Translations under genes and position numbers: made by a program | The notes under the pieces: generated by a model | Told to the model about the DNA's origin: nothing | Databases searched by the model: none | Seen by the model: only the letters and a program-made list of their open reading frames with translations | DNA from: Siculibacillus sp. | GTDB taxonomy: Bacteria; Pseudomonadota; Alphaproteobacteria; Rhizobiales; Ancalomicrobiaceae | Direction of reading: 5' to 3' | Length of the DNA stretch: 38,074 nucleotides | NCBI GenBank assembly: GCA_030247555.1 | Contig: JAOTSD010000037.1 | Location: 1 to 38,074, forward strand | Shown here: positions 1 through 8,343 of the stretch, piece by piece | How the letters are laid out: the number at the start of each line of letters is the position of its first letter | Numbering within the stretch: the first letter of the stretch is position 1

Positions 1-1
1 G

Positions 2-1759
2 CTGCGACCGAACGACTTCGAGGCCGCCGTGGTCCGGCGCGCCGCCGCGGTGGAGGCCGACCACGGCGAGATCCGTTCCGCCCTCGACGCCATCCGCGAT
101 CTGCGGCTGTCGAAGTACAACCACGCCCCGATGCGCACCGCGGCCGAGATGGGCCTGCCGGCGGGACGCGACGTCGTTCTCGTCGTCGATCAGACCTTCG
201 GCGACGCCTCGATCGGCGGGGCCGCGGCCGACGGCGCCTCCTTCGTGCGCATGCTCGACGCCGCCATCGCCGAGAATCCCGGGGCGCCGATCGCCGTCAA
301 GATCCACCCCGAGGCGATCTCGGGGACGAAGCGCGGCTATCTCGCCGAGGTGGCGCGCCGGCGCGGCGTGATCATCGTCGGCGTCGACGTCAACCCGTGG
401 GCGCTGATCGAGACGGCGCGCCGGGTCTACACCGTGTCGAGCCAGTTCGGCATGGAGGCGCTCCTCGCCGGCGTGCCGGTGACGTCGTTCGGCGCCGCGT
501 TCTACGCCGGCTGGGGGCTCACCGACGACCGCTTCGCCCCGTCTCGCCGACGCACCGTCGCCGCCTCGCGCGAGGCGCTGGCCGAGGCGGCTTATGTCGA
601 CTATTGCCGCTGGCTCGACCCGTGGGACGGCCGACCGATCGACCTCGCCTCGGCCATCGACCGGCTCGCCTTCCTGCGCGACCGTTTCCACGAGAACACC
701 GCCTCGGTCTGTGTCGGTTTCTCGCGCTGGAAGAGGCGGTCGACCCGGCGCTTCCTCGCCGGCATCGGCGGCGAGCCGCGTTTCGTCGGCGACGAGAAGA
801 CGGCGACGGCGGTCGCCGAGGCGAGCGGTGCGCGCATCGTGGTGTGGGGCAACCGCGCCTTCGCCGACGCCTCGCGGCCGGTGGTGCGCGCCGAAGACGG
901 CTTCCTGCGCTCCGTCGGCCTCGGCGCCGCCTTCGTCGCCCCGGCCTCGCTCGTCTTCGACGCCGAGGGCATGTACTACGACCCGCGCCGGGCCTGCGGC
1001 TTCGAGACGCTGGCGACGGAGACCACGTTCGGTCCCGACCTCGTCGCTCGCGCCGCCCGACTGCGGGAGACGATCGTCGCGCAGCGGCTGTCGAAGTACA
1101 ACGAGAGCGGCGAACGCCGGCTCGACTTCCCCCCCGGCGCGATCCGCATCCTGGTGCCGGGTCAGGTCGAGGACGACGCCTCCGTCCGTTTCGGTTCACC
1201 GATGGTGCCGAGCAACCTCGAACTGTTGCGGCGGGTGCGCGCCCGCTGGCCTGCGGCCCACATCCTCTACAAGCCCCATCCTGACGTCCATGCCGGCTAC
1301 CGGGCCGGCGCCATCCCCGAGGCGGAGGCGCTGCGCCACGCCGACCGGATCGTCACCGACGTGTCGATGCCGTCGCTGCTCGCCCAGGTCGATCGGGTCG
1401 AGACGATGACGTCGCTGACCGGTTTCGAGGCACTGCTGCGCGGTCTGCCGGTGGCGACCCACGGTATTCCCTTCTATGCCGGATGGGGGCTCTGCGAGGA
1501 TCTCGCCCCCTGCGAACGGCGACGGCGGCGGCTCGCCCTCGACGAACTCGTGGCGGTGGCACTCATCCTCTATCCGCGTTACATCGACCCCGCGACCGGG
1601 CTGCCGGCGCCGGTCGAGGTGGTGGTCGAGCGGCTGATCCACGGCCGCGAGGCCGGAGAGAGCCCCCTCGGGCGGTTGACGCGCCGCCTGCGGCATCGCT
1701 ACGCTTGGGTCGCCCACAACGTCCTCGGGCCGTTGGTCGGCCTCTTTCGGCGGCCATGA
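2..1759 (+). CDS. kpsC: KpsC-type capsule Kdo transferase (two-module), 5' end outside window
   Basis: The reading frame is open at the left edge, so only the C-terminal ~585 residues are visible; E. coli KpsC is about 675 residues, so roughly 90 residues are missing. KpsC builds the poly-beta-Kdo linker on a phosphatidylglycerol anchor at the inner face of the membrane in ABC-transporter-dependent capsules. The protein shows the expected internal duplication. Each half has an RLSKYN segment (nt ~106-122 and ~1084-1100), a beta-strand ending in a conserved Gln (codons 191 and 1163), an HP motif (nt 305-310, KIHPE; nt 1277-1282, KPHPD), and a terminal block with FYAGWGL. Both modules therefore look intact. 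The stop at 1757 is followed 51 nt later by the next gene on the same strand. Family assignment is firm; linker chemistry is taken from the family. Confidence 0.9.
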   Translation: MRPNDFEAAVVRRAAAVEADHGEIRSALDAIRDLRLSKYNHAPMRTAAEMGLPAGRDVVLVVDQTFGDASIGGAAADGASFVRMLDAAIAENPGAPIAVKIHPEAISGTKRGYLAEVARRRGVIIVGVDVNPWALIETARRVYTVSSQFGMEALLAGVPVTSFGAAFYAGWGLTDDRFAPSRRRTVAASREALAEAAYVDYCRWLDPWDGRPIDLASAIDRLAFLRDRFHENTASVCVGFSRWKRRSTRRFLAGIGGEPRFVGDEKTATAVAEASGARIVVWGNRAFADASRPVVRAEDGFLRSVGLGAAFVAPASLVFDAEGMYYDPRRACGFETLATETTFGPDLVARAARLRETIVAQRLSKYNESGERRLDFPPGAIRILVPGQVEDDASVRFGSPMVPSNLELLRRVRARWPAAHILYKPHPDVHAGYRAGAIPEAEALRHADRIVTDVSMPSLLAQVDRVETMTSLTGFEALLRGLPVATHGIPFYAGWGLCEDLAPCERRRRRLALDELVAVALILYPRYIDPATGLPAPVEVVVERLIHGREAGESPLGRLTRRLRHRYAWVAHNVLGPLVGLFRRP

Positions 1760-1810
1760 ACGGTGCCCGCCACGGGCGAGGCACCACGGCGAAGAATCGG
1801 GAAGGAACAC

Positions 1811-2752
1811 ATGACGACCGTCGCACTCGTCGGCCTCGGCAACATCGGCTTCCGCCACCTCCAAGGTCTCGCCTCGATCCGTGACCGCATCGAACTCATC
1901 GGGATCGATCCGAGCCCCGCGGCGGTCGAACGTGCACGGGGCGAATGGGAGCGGCAGGGCGGACGAGGCCGTTTCGCCTCCTCGCTCGATGCGCTCGACG
2001 AAGCCGAGGTGCTCATCCTGGCGACGCCGTCGCGCGGCCGCCTCGATCAGATGAATCTCCTCCTGCCGCGCCTGAGGCCGAAGGCCGCGGTGCTCGAGAA
2101 GGTCGTCTTCACCCGCCGCGGCGATTTCGAAGCGGCGACGGCCCTTGCCGCGGAAAGCGGGACGGAGATCCGGGTGAACTGCCCGTGCCGGATGTGGCCG
2201 GTCTATCGCGACCTCGCCGGCCGCCTCGCCGGGGTCGACGGGCCGATCCGGCTGAGCATCGCCGACCCCGACCTCGGCCTCGCCTGCAATGGCGTCCACA
2301 ACGTCGACGTCTTCCAGTTCCTGGTCGGCGATCGGGCGATCCGCGCCGTCGAGGTCGACCTCGGCGACGTCTTCGAGAGCAAGCGTCCCGGCTATTTCGA
2401 GGTCCACGGGCGGTTCGAGATCGTCACCGAGCGCGGCGATCGGCTGTCGCTGGCGGTGAGGGGGGACGACGCGCCGGGCCGGCGGATCCGGCTCGAGACA
2501 CCGATCGGAGTGACCGACGTCGACCAGTTCGCCGGCACCCACGCCCTCGGCGGCGAACCCGTCGCCTTCGGTCGCCCGCCCTACCAGAGCGAGCTGACCG
2601 GGACCGTCGTCGCCGACCTCCTCGATCACGGTCGTTGCGGTCTGCCGTCGCTCGCCACCAGCGCCCTCGCCCACGGCATCTTCATCGACGCGCTGACGCC
2701 GCATTTCGAAGCCGCCGGCATCGACTGCCGCGACGGGTTGCCCATCACCTGA
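1811..2752 (+). CDS. Gfo/Idh/MocA-family oxidoreductase (first of three)
   Basis: This is a 313-residue protein. The ATG at 1811 was chosen because GGAAGGAA lies just upstream (about 1799-1806) and the protein then begins directly with the Rossmann strand and GLGNIGFRH dinucleotide-binding loop. A GTG at 1763 in the same frame would add 16 residues before the fold. The family uses NAD(P) to oxidise or reduce sugar substrates in the cytoplasm. The usual EKP motif reads EKV here (after LEK, residue ~98), so the cis-Pro is absent, and a C-P-C-R segment follows where many members have the substrate loop. It lies directly after kpsC and ends 10 nt before the stop of the convergent gene on the other strand. 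A role in making or modifying a capsule sugar is inference from context. Confidence 0.8.
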   Translation: MTTVALVGLGNIGFRHLQGLASIRDRIELIGIDPSPAAVERARGEWERQGGRGRFASSLDALDEAEVLILATPSRGRLDQMNLLLPRLRPKAAVLEKVVFTRRGDFEAATALAAESGTEIRVNCPCRMWPVYRDLAGRLAGVDGPIRLSIADPDLGLACNGVHNVDVFQFLVGDRAIRAVEVDLGDVFESKRPGYFEVHGRFEIVTERGDRLSLAVRGDDAPGRRIRLETPIGVTDVDQFAGTHALGGEPVAFGRPPYQSELTGTVVADLLDHGRCGLPSLATSALAHGIFIDALTPHFEAAGIDCRDGLPIT

Positions 2753-2762
2753 GAGGTGGGGT

Positions 2763-4982
2763 TCACGCCGGAGTGGACGGAGCGGCCATCGCCTCCAGCG
2801 CATCGGCGACGTGCTCGGCGGTCGGCCCGGAGACGAAATGGGAATTGCGCCGCAGATAGGCGGCGCGGCGCTCGGCGAGGTCGGCGCGGGTCACGGGGTC
2901 GTCGAACAGGGCGTCGATGCGTTCGGCGACCGCTTCCGGCGTGTCGGCGTAGAGCGCCAGACCCGAAGCGTCGAAACGGATCGGCAGGTCGGCGCCGGAG
3001 AGATTCACCACCAGGACGTCGCGTTCCATGATCGCCGCGCGCATGCCGACGTTGCTGACGATGGTGACCACCACATCGGCTTCGAGCAGGTCCCGCGTCG
3101 TCTCACCGGCCGGGGCGAGACGCACCCGCGCCGCCATCGGCGAGGCGGCGATCGCGGCGCGCTGGGCGGCGCGCGTCGCGGCGTCCTCGTCGGGGTGGGC
3201 GACGACGAGGAGGTCGACGTCGGTGCGGCCGGCACAGGCCGCGAGCACCGCATCGAGGGTCGCGGCCGTCAATGCGGCGAGCGGCTGCGACACGAAGACG
3301 ACGTTGCGGCGACCGCCCCCCGCTCGCCGATGGGCGAGCCCAGCCCGGCGATCTTCATGGAGCCCCTCGCGGCCGGCGAGGATCATCCGTTCGGGCGGAA
3401 TGGCGAAACGGCGGACGTTGAGCTCCGCCTGCGAATCGTCGAGCACCGCGACCCGATCGGCGATCGGCCGCCAGTCGCGGTTCGAGGTGCCGATCAGGAG
3501 CGTCTGCACCTCCATCGTCGGTATGCCGCGGGCGCGGGCGGCGCCGATCACCAGCGTCGGAACCGCTTTTGCGGTCGGAACGGCGCAGACGTGGGCCGGT
3601 GGCGCTCGGGCGAAGAGGCGGTCGAGATCGGCGAGAACGGCGAGAGCACCGGGCAGTTGGCCGCAGAGGTGGATACCGGTCGCCTCGAGCACGGCGGCGA
3701 GATCGGCGACGGCACGGGCGTCGCGCGGCATCACCTCGCGGACGATCGTCCGCAGCAGCGGGGTGCGCCAGTCGGCGACGCCGCCGAGGAAGCGGGAGAC
3801 GATCTGCGGATTGCGGACGACGGCCGGGCGAACGGCCGTGCCGTGAAGGCGCAACAGGCGGGCGACCACCTTCGCCAGCCGCAGGTTGAAGCGGCCGATC
3901 GGTTGCAGAAGGATCGCCTCGCGTCGTCCGGCGATCGCCGCGAGGATCGCCGTGGCACCGCGATAGTGGCGGAAGTCGAGGGGTTGGCGCAGGTCGGCGA
4001 CGACCACCGCCCGACCCTTCGCCGACCAGGGGCAGACGACGGCGCGGCGGCCCGAGACGGCGGTGGCGAGCGCTTCACCGGCGCTCGCCTCTCCTTTCCG
4101 GACGACGCCGCGGGGCGGGCCGGAAGTGCGCGACCACGGGTCGGTGGCGATCACCATCATCCGATCCGGGGTGATTCCGTTCGCCGCCGCCTCCGCCCGG
4201 AAGGCGGCGCTCGGATAGTGGCCCTCGATGAAGCGCACGCGCCGCGGGCGGCCTTCGGCGATCACTCGGTGCATCAGTTCCATCGGGCGCAGCACCCAGG
4301 CGATCTCGTGGCGCAGCTGGAAGGCGAAGATCTCGCGGTGGGTTGCGAGGTCGCGCCCGGCGGCGGTGCCGGCGAGAGCGCGTTCCAGCATGGCTTGCGT
4401 CCGGTCGGCGGCGGCGGTCGCCCGCTCGAACCATTCCTCCGAGATCTCGCGCGCCGTCAGCGGCACGCGGATGGGCGTGAAGGGCAGCGCGTCGGCATCG
4501 GCGAGGGCACCGGCGAGGTCGAGCACCCGCGCGGCCGGCGAGACGCCGAGCATCGCGGCGGAAAGGTCGCGGCGAAGGACTCCCGGGAGGATCACCACGA
4601 GTTCGTCGTCGGCCGGCGGCGGCCCCGCCTCCGGCGGGACGAGTTCGGCGAGGAAGCGGCCGACTTCGGCGCGCACCGCCTCGCCCCCACCACGCCAGCC
4701 CGCGACGAAGGCCTCGCCCGCCCAGAGTTCGGTCGGCACGGTGCGCGCGATGGTCTCGGCGAGACGGAAGACCCCGTCGCGGTCGCCAGCGGCGGTACGG
4801 CGACGCAGTGCCTCGGCGAGGAGGCGGCGGCCGGGGCGGAAGCGGCCGAGGAACCCGACGGCACGGGCGAGGAGTGGCGGCAGAACCGCCCGGTTGCGCT
4901 GATGCGGCGGGGCGCGACGCCCGACGATCTCGTCGAGCGGGCCGGAGGTCTCTTCCCCTTCGGGCGCGTTCAGGTCCGTCAC
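2763..4982 (-). CDS. Large putative capsule glycosyltransferase, GT-B-like C-terminus
   Basis: This is a 739-residue protein from a GTG at 4982; a TTG at 5039 in frame would add 19 residues but has no visible ribosome site, so the shorter form is preferred. The second half carries features of GT-B-type transferases and polysialyltransferase/CDP-glycerol-transferase-like proteins: a strand-loop DRVAVLDDSQ followed by PPERMILAGRE, a VVFVSQP strand, an LLVVAHPDED segment with an HP pair, and the late motif VVVTIVSNVGMRAAIMERDVLV typical of the sugar-nucleotide domain. The N-terminal half is helical, Arg-rich and not recognised. There is no signal peptide, so it is likely cytoplasmic. It is the only gene in the capsule block on the minus strand and is transcribed away from the export lipoprotein gene. 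Acceptor and donor are unknown. Confidence 0.65.
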   Translation of the reverse strand: MTDLNAPEGEETSGPLDEIVGRRAPPHQRNRAVLPPLLARAVGFLGRFRPGRRLLAEALRRRTAAGDRDGVFRLAETIARTVPTELWAGEAFVAGWRGGGEAVRAEVGRFLAELVPPEAGPPPADDELVVILPGVLRRDLSAAMLGVSPAARVLDLAGALADADALPFTPIRVPLTAREISEEWFERATAAADRTQAMLERALAGTAAGRDLATHREIFAFQLRHEIAWVLRPMELMHRVIAEGRPRRVRFIEGHYPSAAFRAEAAANGITPDRMMVIATDPWSRTSGPPRGVVRKGEASAGEALATAVSGRRAVVCPWSAKGRAVVVADLRQPLDFRHYRGATAILAAIAGRREAILLQPIGRFNLRLAKVVARLLRLHGTAVRPAVVRNPQIVSRFLGGVADWRTPLLRTIVREVMPRDARAVADLAAVLEATGIHLCGQLPGALAVLADLDRLFARAPPAHVCAVPTAKAVPTLVIGAARARGIPTMEVQTLLIGTSNRDWRPIADRVAVLDDSQAELNVRRFAIPPERMILAGREGLHEDRRAGLAHRRAGGGRRNVVFVSQPLAALTAATLDAVLAACAGRTDVDLLVVAHPDEDAATRAAQRAAIAASPMAARVRLAPAGETTRDLLEADVVVTIVSNVGMRAAIMERDVLVVNLSGADLPIRFDASGLALYADTPEAVAERIDALFDDPVTRADLAERRAAYLRRNSHFVSGPTAEHVADALEAMAAPSTPA

Positions 4983-5122
4983 GTGTCTTCGGGTCCCGAT
5001 TGTGTCCGCGGAGGCCCACCCTCCAGCCTTCTGTCGCAACGGCGTTCAGACATACCATCCGTCGGGCGCCCGGTCAGGCCCGCGGGGCGGCGATCCACGA
5101 CGAAGTGGTCCCCGCCGGACAA

Positions 5123-5212
5123 AATTAACCCGTTACTCACATGCCACAGATCATGCTCGATTCGGTACGGAAGCCGAACCGGGCTTGCGGGCACCGCGGA
5201 CCACGGTTAATT
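5123..5212. promoter_or_regulatory. AT-richer divergent intergenic region with an 8-bp inverted repeat
   Basis: The 330-bp stretch 4983-5312 separates the minus-strand glycosyltransferase from the plus-strand export lipoprotein gene and holds no convincing ORF. It has two A/T-rich patches in otherwise very GC-rich DNA: AATTAACC at 5123-5130 and its exact reverse complement GGTTAATT at 5205-5212. The second sits inside an imperfect 16-bp palindrome (CCACGGTTAATTGTGG, 5201-5216). This is a plausible place for promoters of both genes and for a repressor or MucR/Ros-type binding site, but no clear -35/-10 pair could be fixed. Confidence 0.35.
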
Positions 5213-5312
5213 GTGGCGCGCTGCTTCGCTTTCCGGCTCGGGACGGCGGATTCGGCCGTCGGTCGGTGTCGTGACACCGGTCGGATCGCGATCGGTGGTG
5301 GACGAGAACGGC

Positions 5313-6491
5313 ATGACGGCGAAGACGGGCGAATTCCTCGGTGTCGGCGGGCGCCACACGACGGCTCTGAGCCGAATCGCGATCGCCGCGGCACTGTCGG
5401 CCGGCCTCGTCGGATGCGCTTCGAATCCGGGGTCGGGACCCTCCGATGCGGCGATCGTCGAGAACGCCGACACCAAGATCGACAGCATCGAAGGTTATCG
5501 GCTGATCGAGCTGACGGCGGCGACCGTCGCTCCCTACCGCGTTCGCACCACCGAGGATCGGCCGGGCGGTTCCGGTGCGGAGACGCAGGCGCGCGTCCGC
5601 CTGGCGCCGGGCGACGCGATGCGGATCGTCATCGCCGAAGGTCGCGAAGGCGGCCTCTTCGCCCCGCTCACCGCCGGTGGCACCAATTTCCCCAACGTCC
5701 GGGTCGATTCGACCGGGTCGATCTCGCTGCCCTACGTCGGGCGCGTCGCGGTCAAGGGTCTCGACACGCCGGAAGTCGAGGCGCGGGTGCGCGAGAAGCT
5801 GAAGGGCGTCTCGGTCGAACCGCAGGTCTACGTCGAGCTCGTCGCCAACCGCAACAATTCGGTCCTCGTCTCCGGTGAGGTCAAGGCGCCGATCCGGGTG
5901 TCGATGCTCGACGGTCCGATGACGGTGATCGACGCGGTCGCCAAGGCCGGCGGCCTCACCAAGTCGCCACTGCAGAGCGACGCGGTCATCCGTCACGGCA
6001 CCTCCGTGCGGCGCATCCCGATGGAGCGCGTCCAGAGCGGCAGCAACCCGACGCTCTCGCCCGGCGACACGCTGACGATCGAGGCGCGGTTCCGCGGCTT
6101 CAACGCCATCGGCGCGGTGAAGCAGCCCGGCCAGCTCGAGTTCAACAAGGCCAATCCCACCGTCATGGACGGCCTCGCTCAGGCGCAGTGGCTGAACGAC
6201 GACGCGGCCAACCCGACCGGTGTGTTCCTGTTCCGCATGGACGAACCCCACGGCTACCGCGACGACACCGGCAAGTGGCATCCGGCCAACATGATCTTCC
6301 GTATCGACATGCGGAAGCCGGAGAGCCTGTTCATCGCCCAGACCGTGGCGTTGAAGCCGGGTGACACGCTCTACGTGACAACGGCCCCGTCCTACGAGTG
6401 GATCAAGCTGATCAAGCCGATCGCGATCACGATGACGACCCTGCGCACCGCGGTGTCGCTGTCGTCCGGCGTCACCGACCTCGCGCCCTGA
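5313..6491 (+). CDS. Wza/KpsD-family outer-membrane polysaccharide export lipoprotein
   Basis: This is a 392-residue protein from the ATG at 5313. The start is set by the signal peptide: a basic N-terminus, a hydrophobic run around residues 21-33 (IAIAAALSAGLVG) and an LVGC lipobox whose Cys becomes the lipidated N-terminus. GTG codons at 5295/5298 are alternatives. A polysaccharide export (PES) domain follows (LAPGDAMRI ... ISLPYVGRVAVKGL ... EPQVYVEL), then SLBB-type repeats (VLVSGEVKAPIRVSML ... VIDAVAKAGGL; LSPGDTLTIEARFRGFNAIGAVKQPGQLEF). A C-terminal segment with long hydrophobic/amphipathic character may form the outer-membrane helix. Members oligomerise into the outer-membrane exit channel and work with a KpsE/PCP adaptor, which is encoded at 21735. 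It is the first gene of the long plus-strand nonulosonate/export cluster. Confidence 0.88.
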   Translation: MTAKTGEFLGVGGRHTTALSRIAIAAALSAGLVGCASNPGSGPSDAAIVENADTKIDSIEGYRLIELTAATVAPYRVRTTEDRPGGSGAETQARVRLAPGDAMRIVIAEGREGGLFAPLTAGGTNFPNVRVDSTGSISLPYVGRVAVKGLDTPEVEARVREKLKGVSVEPQVYVELVANRNNSVLVSGEVKAPIRVSMLDGPMTVIDAVAKAGGLTKSPLQSDAVIRHGTSVRRIPMERVQSGSNPTLSPGDTLTIEARFRGFNAIGAVKQPGQLEFNKANPTVMDGLAQAQWLNDDAANPTGVFLFRMDEPHGYRDDTGKWHPANMIFRIDMRKPESLFIAQTVALKPGDTLYVTTAPSYEWIKLIKPIAITMTTLRTAVSLSSGVTDLAP

Positions 6492-6598
6492 TCGTCGACG
6501 GTGCCCGATCGACATCGCGTTCCGGTGGGCGACGGGCGACCGTGTCGCCATGTGAGACGCCGCTCGACCGGAACGTTTCCACCCGCCGCCCCTTTCGG

Positions 6599-7687
6599 AT
6601 GACCGTCATGGAACCTTCGACCCGCGTGATCGCGGAAGCCGGCGTCAATCACAACGGCGACATCGCGTTGGCCGAGCGCCTCGTCGCCGAAGCGGTTTCG
6701 GCCGGGGCGGACATCGTCAAGTTCCAGACCTTCCGCGCCGCCGATCTGGCGACGGCGGCGGCGGCGACCAGCGCCTACCAGCGGCGCAACACCGGCGAGG
6801 TCGTGGCCCAGACCGAGATGCTGCGGCGTCTCGAACTCTCCGACGATGCCCATCGCCATCTGGCGCGGCAGTGCGAGGCCTCGGGAATCGAGTTCCTGTC
6901 GACCCCGTTCGACCTGCGCAGCGCCGAATTCCTCGTCTCGGACATCGGCATCCGCCGCATCAAGGTCAGTTCGGGCGACCTGACGAACGGCCCCTTCCTC
7001 CTCGCCCTCGCCCGTCTCGGGCTGCCGATGATCCTGTCGACCGGCATGGCGACGCTCGGCGAAGTCGAGGAGGCCGTCGGCGTGTTCGCCTTCGCGCGCG
7101 TCGCCGGAGCCGATGCGACGCCATCGCGCACCGCCTTCTCCGAGGCGTTGGGATCCCCGGAAGGGCGGGCGGCGGTGGCGGAATCGCTCACCCTGCTCCA
7201 CTGCACCACCGAATATCCGGCGTCCTTCGCCTCTGTGAACCTCAGGGCGATGGACAGTCTCGCGGTCTTCAGCACGCCGATCGGCCTCTCCGACCACACC
7301 GAGGGCTGGACGGTGCCGATCGCCGCCGTGGCGCGCGGCGCCACCGTGGTGGAGAAACACTTCACCCTCGACCGCACCCTTACCGGTCCGGATCATCGCG
7401 CTTCGCTCGAGCCGGGTGAATTGAAGGCGATGGTCGACGCCCTGCGCATCGTCGAGGTGGCGCTGGGATCGCGGGTCAAGGCGCCGCACCCCAGCGAGCG
7501 ACCGAACATGGCGGTGGCCCGCAAGAGCCTGGTGGCGCGCCGGCCGATCGCCGCGGGCGAGCCCTTCGACGCCGCGAACCTCGGCGCCAAGCGTCCCGGC
7601 ACCGGCCTCTCGCCGATGGCCTGGTGGTCGATGCTCGGCCGCCCGGCGAACCGCCCCTATGCCGCCGACGAGATCATCGACTCATGA
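6599..7687 (+). CDS. legI: Nonulosonic acid synthase, LegI/NeuB family
   Basis: This is a 362-residue protein (ATG 6599; ATG 6608 is an equally possible start). It condenses phosphoenolpyruvate with a six-carbon N-acyl amino sugar to give a nine-carbon nonulosonic acid. Family motifs appear in order: AEAGVNHNGD, KFQTF, FLSTPFD, KVSSGDLTN, LSTGMATLGEVEEAV, LHCTTEYPA, LSDHT and EKHFTLDR with GPDHRASLEP. A C-terminal SAF/antifreeze-like domain follows (SLVARRPIAAGEPF to the end). An insertion of about 35 residues between the STGMATLGE block and the LHCTTEYP block is, from memory, a feature of LegI-type rather than sialic NeuB enzymes. Together with LegB/LegC nearby this favours a legionaminic-type product. 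It overlaps the next gene by ATGA (7684-7687), suggesting translational coupling. Confidence 0.9.
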   Translation: MTVMEPSTRVIAEAGVNHNGDIALAERLVAEAVSAGADIVKFQTFRAADLATAAAATSAYQRRNTGEVVAQTEMLRRLELSDDAHRHLARQCEASGIEFLSTPFDLRSAEFLVSDIGIRRIKVSSGDLTNGPFLLALARLGLPMILSTGMATLGEVEEAVGVFAFARVAGADATPSRTAFSEALGSPEGRAAVAESLTLLHCTTEYPASFASVNLRAMDSLAVFSTPIGLSDHTEGWTVPIAAVARGATVVEKHFTLDRTLTGPDHRASLEPGELKAMVDALRIVEVALGSRVKAPHPSERPNMAVARKSLVARRPIAAGEPFDAANLGAKRPGTGLSPMAWWSMLGRPANRPYAADEIIDS

Positions 7688-8334
7688 TCGGACACCCCGC
7701 CCAGTCGGCCTTCTCCCTGGCGATCATCGGCGCCGGCGGCCACGCCCGGGTGGTGATGGAAGCCGCACTCCGCGCCGGCTATCCGATCCTCGGGCTGATC
7801 GACCGCGATCCGGCGCTGCACGGCATCACCATCGGCGGCCATCCCGTGCTCGGCGGCGACGAAGAGATCGAGCGGTTGGGACCGGAGGCGGTGCTGTTGG
7901 CCAACGGCATCGGGGTGCGGCCGACCCGTTCGGACCCGGGTACCGGGCTGCGCGCCCGCATCCACGCACAGTTCGTCGCCGCCGGGCACCGGTTTCCGCC
8001 GATCATCGACCCGACCGCGACGATCGCCCGGGAAGTCCTCTTCGCCGATGGCGCCCAAGTGATGGCCGCGGCGGTGATCCAACCGCGTTCCTCGCTCGGC
8101 GTCGGCGCCGTGGTCAACACCCGCGTCTCGGTCGACCACGACTGCGCCATCGGTGACCACGCCTTCGTCTCGCCCGGCGTGGTGCTCTGCGGCGGCGTCA
8201 CCATCGGGCCCCGCGCCTTCGTCGGCGCCGGGGCGATCGTGCTGCCCGGCGCAGAGATCGGCGAAGCCGCGGTGGTCCAAGCGGGGGCCGTGCTCGGCGG
8301 CGTCGTGCCGGCGGGCGGCTTCTTCGGCAGATAG
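7684..8334 (+). CDS. NeuD/PglD-like sugar O/N-acetyltransferase (probable LegH role)
   Basis: This is a 216-residue protein starting inside the stop of the synthase gene (ATGA). The N-terminal domain has a nucleotide-sugar-binding Rossmann-like strand AIIGAGGHARVVMEAA. The C-terminal half is a left-handed beta-helix of hexapeptide repeats (VFADGAQVMAAAVIQP, VGAVVNTRVSVDHDCAIGDHAFVSPGVVLCGGVTIGPRAFVGAGAIVLPGAEIGEAAVVQAG when read in successive coils), with the conserved catalytic-type His in VDHDC. PglD, NeuD and LegH share this fold; LegH acetylates the 4-amino group of the UDP/GDP-diamino sugar before the epimerase step. Its place between legI and legG fits that step, but NeuD-like O-acetylation of the finished sugar is the alternative. 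Confidence 0.85.
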   Translation: MIGHPAQSAFSLAIIGAGGHARVVMEAALRAGYPILGLIDRDPALHGITIGGHPVLGGDEEIERLGPEAVLLANGIGVRPTRSDPGTGLRARIHAQFVAAGHRFPPIIDPTATIAREVLFADGAQVMAAAVIQPRSSLGVGAVVNTRVSVDHDCAIGDHAFVSPGVVLCGGVTIGPRAFVGAGAIVLPGAEIGEAAVVQAGAVLGGVVPAGGFFGR

Positions 8335-8343
8335 GAGCACGTC

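Noticed and set aside
2811-5210. A 799-codon plus-strand open frame opposite the minus-strand glycosyltransferase
   Set aside because: Its product has no recognisable domain and a His/Arg/Gly-rich composition typical of antisense frames in GC-rich DNA; the minus-strand protein has clear transferase motifs.
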